This document shows, piece after piece, positions 61,075-64,000 of a DNA stretch of 64,000 nt. A program made the position numbers and the translations under genes. The stretch covers positions 261,028 through 325,027 of the forward strand of contig NZ_JACHCN010000004.1 of the NCBI RefSeq assembly GCF_014205795.1, written 5' to 3'. The DNA is from Rhodanobacter sp. MP7CTX1 (GTDB lineage: Bacteria; Pseudomonadota; Gammaproteobacteria; Xanthomonadales; Rhodanobacteraceae). The notes under the pieces are model-generated. The model made no database searches and was not told the DNA's origin. It saw only the letters and a program-made list of their open reading frames with translations. Position 1 is the stretch's first letter, and each line of letters starts with the position of its first letter.

Positions 61075-61848
61075 TCAATCGTCATTATCCTTCGGCACGC
61101 TGACCTTGCCCCTGACGCCCGAATGATTGACGTCGCCGCTGCCCTTGGCACCCAGCGTGAAATCACCCGAAACATCGCTAACGGTGAAGTCGCCGGAACC
61201 CAGCGTGTCGGCATGCACGCCGCCGCCCACCTTGCGCAGCACGACATCGCCCGAGCCCACGCTGCCAACCTTGGCGTCGCCCCGGATGCCCTCGGCCTTG
61301 AAATCACCCGAGCCCACCGAACCCAGCTCCAGAATGCCAATGTCGTGCGCATCGATGTCGCCCGAACCGACGCTGGCGCCGAACTTGCCGGACACCTGCC
61401 GGACATGCAGATCGCCTGAACCAACGACGCTTTGCAGCTGCTGCAGTCCACTGACGTCGGCATCACCGGAACCCACGCTCAACGTTACCGGGACATTCGG
61501 CGGCAGCTGCACGTTGACGTCGAGATAGGCATAGGAGCCACCAAACAGATTGAACGTGAAATGATTTTCGCCACCGATATCAATCAGCAGCTGATCGCCA
61601 TCGCGCCGCTGAGTGACCGTCAGGTGGTCCAGAGTTTTGCTGTCCGAAGCGCAGGCACGGCCGTTGAGGGTCAGTCCCTTGGCACCTTCACTACCCGTCA
61701 GATGCAGGTTCTGGCTATGCAGTTCGATCTGCACCGCCCTGACGCCAGCCAGATCAAGCTGGAGATTGCGCGGCGCCTCGAACTTGCACGGGGCGGCGAA
61801 CGTGGCCAGCGGGGCAAGCAACAGAGCGGCGGTGAGAAGGCGGCGCAT
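61075..61848 (-). CDS. DUF4097-like exported beta-helix protein with VGSGD repeats
   Basis: 257 aa with signal peptide (MRRLLTAALLLAPLATFAAP). From about residue 125 the motif GSGD recurs about every 16-20 residues, eight times (SVGSGDADVSG, SVVGSGDLHVRQVSG, ASVGSGDIDAHD, SVGSGDFKAEG, SVGSGDVVLRK, TLGSGDFTVSD, AKGSGDVNHSG). This is the DUF4097/GIN adhesin-like pattern of a parallel beta-helix. One disulfide pair is possible (PCKFEAP, ACASDSK). Role unknown, probably periplasmic or surface. Monocistronic. Confidence 0.85.
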   Translation of the reverse strand: MRRLLTAALLLAPLATFAAPCKFEAPRNLQLDLAGVRAVQIELHSQNLHLTGSEGAKGLTLNGRACASDSKTLDHLTVTQRRDGDQLLIDIGGENHFTFNLFGGSYAYLDVNVQLPPNVPVTLSVGSGDADVSGLQQLQSVVGSGDLHVRQVSGKFGASVGSGDIDAHDIGILELGSVGSGDFKAEGIRGDAKVGSVGSGDVVLRKVGGGVHADTLGSGDFTVSDVSGDFTLGAKGSGDVNHSGVRGKVSVPKDNDD

Positions 61849-62152
61849 GGTGAACTCCTTGAATGGTCGTCTTGCCTAGGATGCAGCTGGCGCAAAAAGG
61901 GTTGCATACATCTCCCATCGGCCGCGCTCAATCTTCTGGTCGATGTGGTGCGCGCGCGATCCGGCTAACAGCACCTGCCGGAAACGAAGGGTCCGGCGGG
62001 TGGTGAACCGCTTCCCTTCCGTCGTGGCGGCTGCACGCGATACCCCCGCCATTGTCGGCGAGGCCATCACCCGGGATTAGCTTGAACTTACTGAAAATCA
62101 AACGTCGCACTGCCCACACCGTGTTGATTACCACACTGGCCCAGCAGATGAC
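61849..62152. other. Gap without a gene, between DUF4097 and tssJ
   Basis: 304 bp. A 64-codon minus-strand frame (61876-62070) is Arg/Ala-rich and shows no family signature. The promoter of the DUF4097 gene must lie here. Nothing else recognised. Confidence 0.4.
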
Positions 62153-62761
62153 TCAGCCTGCCGGCACCACCGGCGCGGTCACCGTTGCCGACGGAGGTTT
62201 CGGCGGATTCGGCACGCTCGGCAACGGCGCACTCTGCTTGACGGGCGCCGACACTGCATCGACCACACTCAGGGTGTCCGATACTTCGATTTTCACCGGA
62301 TCGGTCTTCTTCCACTGTGCCTTGGGCACCACCAGCTTCCAGGTCGATTCTTTGCCCGCATCCCGGAAGAACGCGACGATGCCGACCACCTGCGCGTCTT
62401 TGTTCATCGGCTCACTGATGCTCGCACTCGCGTCCGGGCGTAGTACAACATCCTTCGTCGCCATCAGGTCGGCTTTCAACGCGTCCCTATCCCCCGTCTG
62501 CAATTGCGTGTAACTCAGCTGTTCGAACGCCTGCGAAGTTTTCAGCTGATAGATCCGCACCACCGTCGACAACGATTGTCCGCTGCCGCTGGTGTTCAAT
62601 GACGCGCGACTGACGAGATCAATATTCATCGTCTTGACCTGCGTCGTGAACGCCCACATCGCCGCATTCACCGTGCCGTCCTTCACCGCCTGCCCTGCGC
62701 CGCAACCAGTGACGGTGAGCATGGCGCAAATCATCATGCCGATTTGAAGTTGTCGCAGCAT
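62153..62761 (-). CDS. tssJ: Type VI secretion lipoprotein TssJ
   Basis: 202 aa from ATG 62761. Signal peptide with lipobox LTVTGC. TssJ features: VVRIYQLKTSQAFEQLSYTQL, the DALKADLMATKDVVLRPDAS segment and VGIVAFFRDAGKESTWKLVV. The C-terminal 45 aa are a Pro/Ala/Val-rich extension. It is an outer-membrane lipoprotein that binds TssM in the T6SS membrane complex. Follows the tssG remnant by 34 bp on the same strand. Seems intact although the neighbouring T6SS genes are broken. Confidence 0.9.
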   Translation of the reverse strand: MLRQLQIGMMICAMLTVTGCGAGQAVKDGTVNAAMWAFTTQVKTMNIDLVSRASLNTSGSGQSLSTVVRIYQLKTSQAFEQLSYTQLQTGDRDALKADLMATKDVVLRPDASASISEPMNKDAQVVGIVAFFRDAGKESTWKLVVPKAQWKKTDPVKIEVSDTLSVVDAVSAPVKQSAPLPSVPNPPKPPSATVTAPVVPAG

Positions 62762-62795
62762 TTGAAGTAACTCCCTTGATAATCCAGTGGCCATG

Positions 62796-63446
62796 TCAGT
62801 GAGCTTGGTGCCGCGCATCGTCGCTGGCATCGCCATCGCCACTCCAGCGACCCAGTTGCACTCGTGTGGGCAGGCCGGTAGCGCACTGCGTTTGCGGCAC
62901 TGGCAGCTGGGTCGTGTAGCTAAGACTGACCTGATCCGAATTCAGCATCTGCGCGGGCATCAAATCCGGCGCCACCAGCATTTCCAAATCCGCCCAAGCC
63001 GTAAAACCCAGATAGAACCTCAGCAGCGCCATCACCTCGCGGTGATTCGCGCGCCCGGGCATCAGCCCGAGTACGGATTCGCGCGTTTGTGGCGCGATGA
63101 TGATGCGCACCGCATTGCCCCTGTCGTAAAAGCCCCGGCCCAACAGGCAGCTCTGGCCCAACGGCATGGGTTCGGATGCATCGACGGTGATCCAAACAGG
63201 GTGGAACTCTTCCACGCTGATCCGCGCATCGGGCACCGCATGCTGCAGCACACCAGCCAGCCCTTCGGCAGTGCGCGTTTTCTGGCTCGCCAGGCCCAGC
63301 ATCGACAACAGCTTGCGCGCACCCACGGTCTGTCCAATAGACGGCTGACCGATGCCAAGGCCGGCGAAACTCAGCAGGTAACGCGATATCTCATCCGTTC
63401 CTCCGCTGCGAAAACCGACCGGATAACGATATTTTTTCCAAATTCG
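62796..63446 (-). pseudogene. tssG: TssG (ImpH/VasB), N-terminally truncated
   Basis: Open frame from a stop at 63450-63452 down to 62796, about 217 codons, against roughly 300-340 for TssG. The first sense residues IWKKYRYPVGFRSGGTDE and ISRYLLSFAGLGIG match the middle of TssG baseplate proteins, and the later VWITVDASEPMPLGQSCLLGRGFYDRGNAVRII and LLRFYLGFTAWADLEMLV its end. No start codon is seen before the homology begins; GTG 63326 would give 176 aa only. The N-terminal third has been lost at the junction with the clpV fragment. Confidence 0.82.
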
Positions 63447-63996
63447 GTTTCAAGTTTTTGATCGCGGCTTTATGCGGGACGGCGAAGGCCGTGTCATCGA
63501 CTTCCGTAACACGGTCATCCTGATGACGTCCAATCTTGGCAGCGAGCAGATCATCGCCGCAACGGAGGCTGCAGCCGAAGCGGGCAGCGAAGTCACCACG
63601 TCGATACTGATGGAGGCGATCCGTCCGTTGCTGGTCGAGCACTTCCAGCCGGCACTGCTGGCGCGCTTCCAGACCGTCGTGTACCGGCAACTGGCGACCG
63701 ACGCGCTGGCGCTGATAGTGCGCATGAAGCTCGACAAGGTGGCTCAACGTATCAAGATCCGGTACGGCATACCTCTGGTGTGCGACGACGCGCTGGTGGC
63801 TGAACTCGTGAACGCCTGCCTGTTGCCTGACTCCGGTGCTCGCAATATCGACAGCCTGCTCGACCAGCAGATACTGCCGGTGCTGTCGCGCGAACTGCTG
63901 CTGTGTATGGCGGAGCATCAGATGCCGAAAGCGATTCGACTCGCCTGCTCACAGGAGCAGGGTATCGTGGTCGACTTCGATGACACCACCCCATGA
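63447..63996 (+). pseudogene. clpV: ClpV/TssH, C-terminal fragment
   Basis: The frame joins the family sequence at FQVFDRGFMRDGEGRVIDFRNTVILMTSNLGS, the sensor-1 region of the second AAA+ domain, and continues to the C-terminal domain (LVEHFQPALLARFQTVVYRQL, DSGARNIDSLLDQQILPVLSRELL) and TGA. About 180 of some 870 residues remain; both Walker A motifs and the first AAA+ domain are absent. Codons before 63447 do not match ClpV. It faces away from the tssG remnant, with which it shares the breakpoint. A new gene begins at the overlapping ATG 63993. Confidence 0.85.
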
Positions 63997-64000
63997 CACA
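63993..64000 (+). CDS. Start of next gene (partial)
   Basis: ATGACACA overlaps the clpV TGA as ATGA; only two codons are in the window. Probably another T6SS gene, which is a guess. Confidence 0.3.

Noticed and set aside
61876-62070. Small minus-strand ORF in the DUF4097-tssJ gap
   Set aside because: Arg/Ala-rich composition of random GC-rich frames, no ribosome-binding site.

Overview
The window is a 64 kb piece of a GC-rich gammaproteobacterial chromosome. The neighbourhoods petABC-sspAB, miaB-ybeZ-ybeY-ybeX, pilA...pilBCD-coaE and lgt-thyA-folA, with many dispersed palindromic repeats, point to Xanthomonadales, most likely Rhodanobacteraceae (Rhodanobacter/Dyella/Luteibacter-like). That placement is inferred from gene order and protein style, not from a database search. 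Most of the window is housekeeping. I saw no CRISPR array, and I recognised no complete insertion sequence or tRNA, though I did not check exhaustively for tRNAs.

Layout. 0-5 kb: end of nadC, a DUF3301 membrane protein, sspBA, the cytochrome bc1 operon petABC and a DegS-like protease. 6-14 kb: lytic transglycosylase, miaB, a GNAT enzyme, ybeZ-ybeY-corC and a DUF4105 membrane protein. 14-20 kb: acyltransferase-3, corA, a REP-associated tyrosine transposase (RAYT) inside its own REP repeats, and an S9 peptidase. 20-39 kb: type IV pilus region with tfpX, pilA, a second pilin-like gene, two large GT-C glycosyltransferase-like proteins, a block of sugar and polysaccharide genes, then pilB, pilC, pilD and coaE. 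40-46 kb: Nudix, folA, thyA, lgt, two TPM proteins, lemA and dgkA. 46-55 kb: a peptide transporter, RegBA-type redox sensing, an isoaspartyl peptidase, a fused CoA-transferase and a second two-component system. 55-62 kb: tesA divergent from an YbbAP-type ABC system, a GST, an SLC13-type permease and a DUF4097 protein. 62-64 kb: type VI secretion remnants (tssJ, truncated tssG, 3' fragment of clpV).

The most interesting region is 20.3-34.5 kb. The pilus locus pilA-pilBCD has been expanded by about 13 kb that looks like a pilin-modification island. It holds two pilins, each followed by a TMTC-like GT-C protein, a broken third GT-C copy, an internally deleted and an intact DegT aminotransferase, a flippase-like membrane protein, a GtrB/ArnC-like GT2, a GT4, two methyltransferases and a hexapeptide acyltransferase. 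The second pilin ends in a Thr/Ser/Pro/Ala-rich tail that would suit O-glycosylation. I infer a dedicated pilin glycan pathway; no function is proven by the sequence.

A second theme is palindromic repeats. At least six families occur in intergenic gaps, and copies of three of them have landed in frame inside coding sequences (ybeY and the second GT-C gene). One repeat supplies the coaE stop codon. The RAYT gene lies inside copies of one family, so it is the likely mobiliser of that family.
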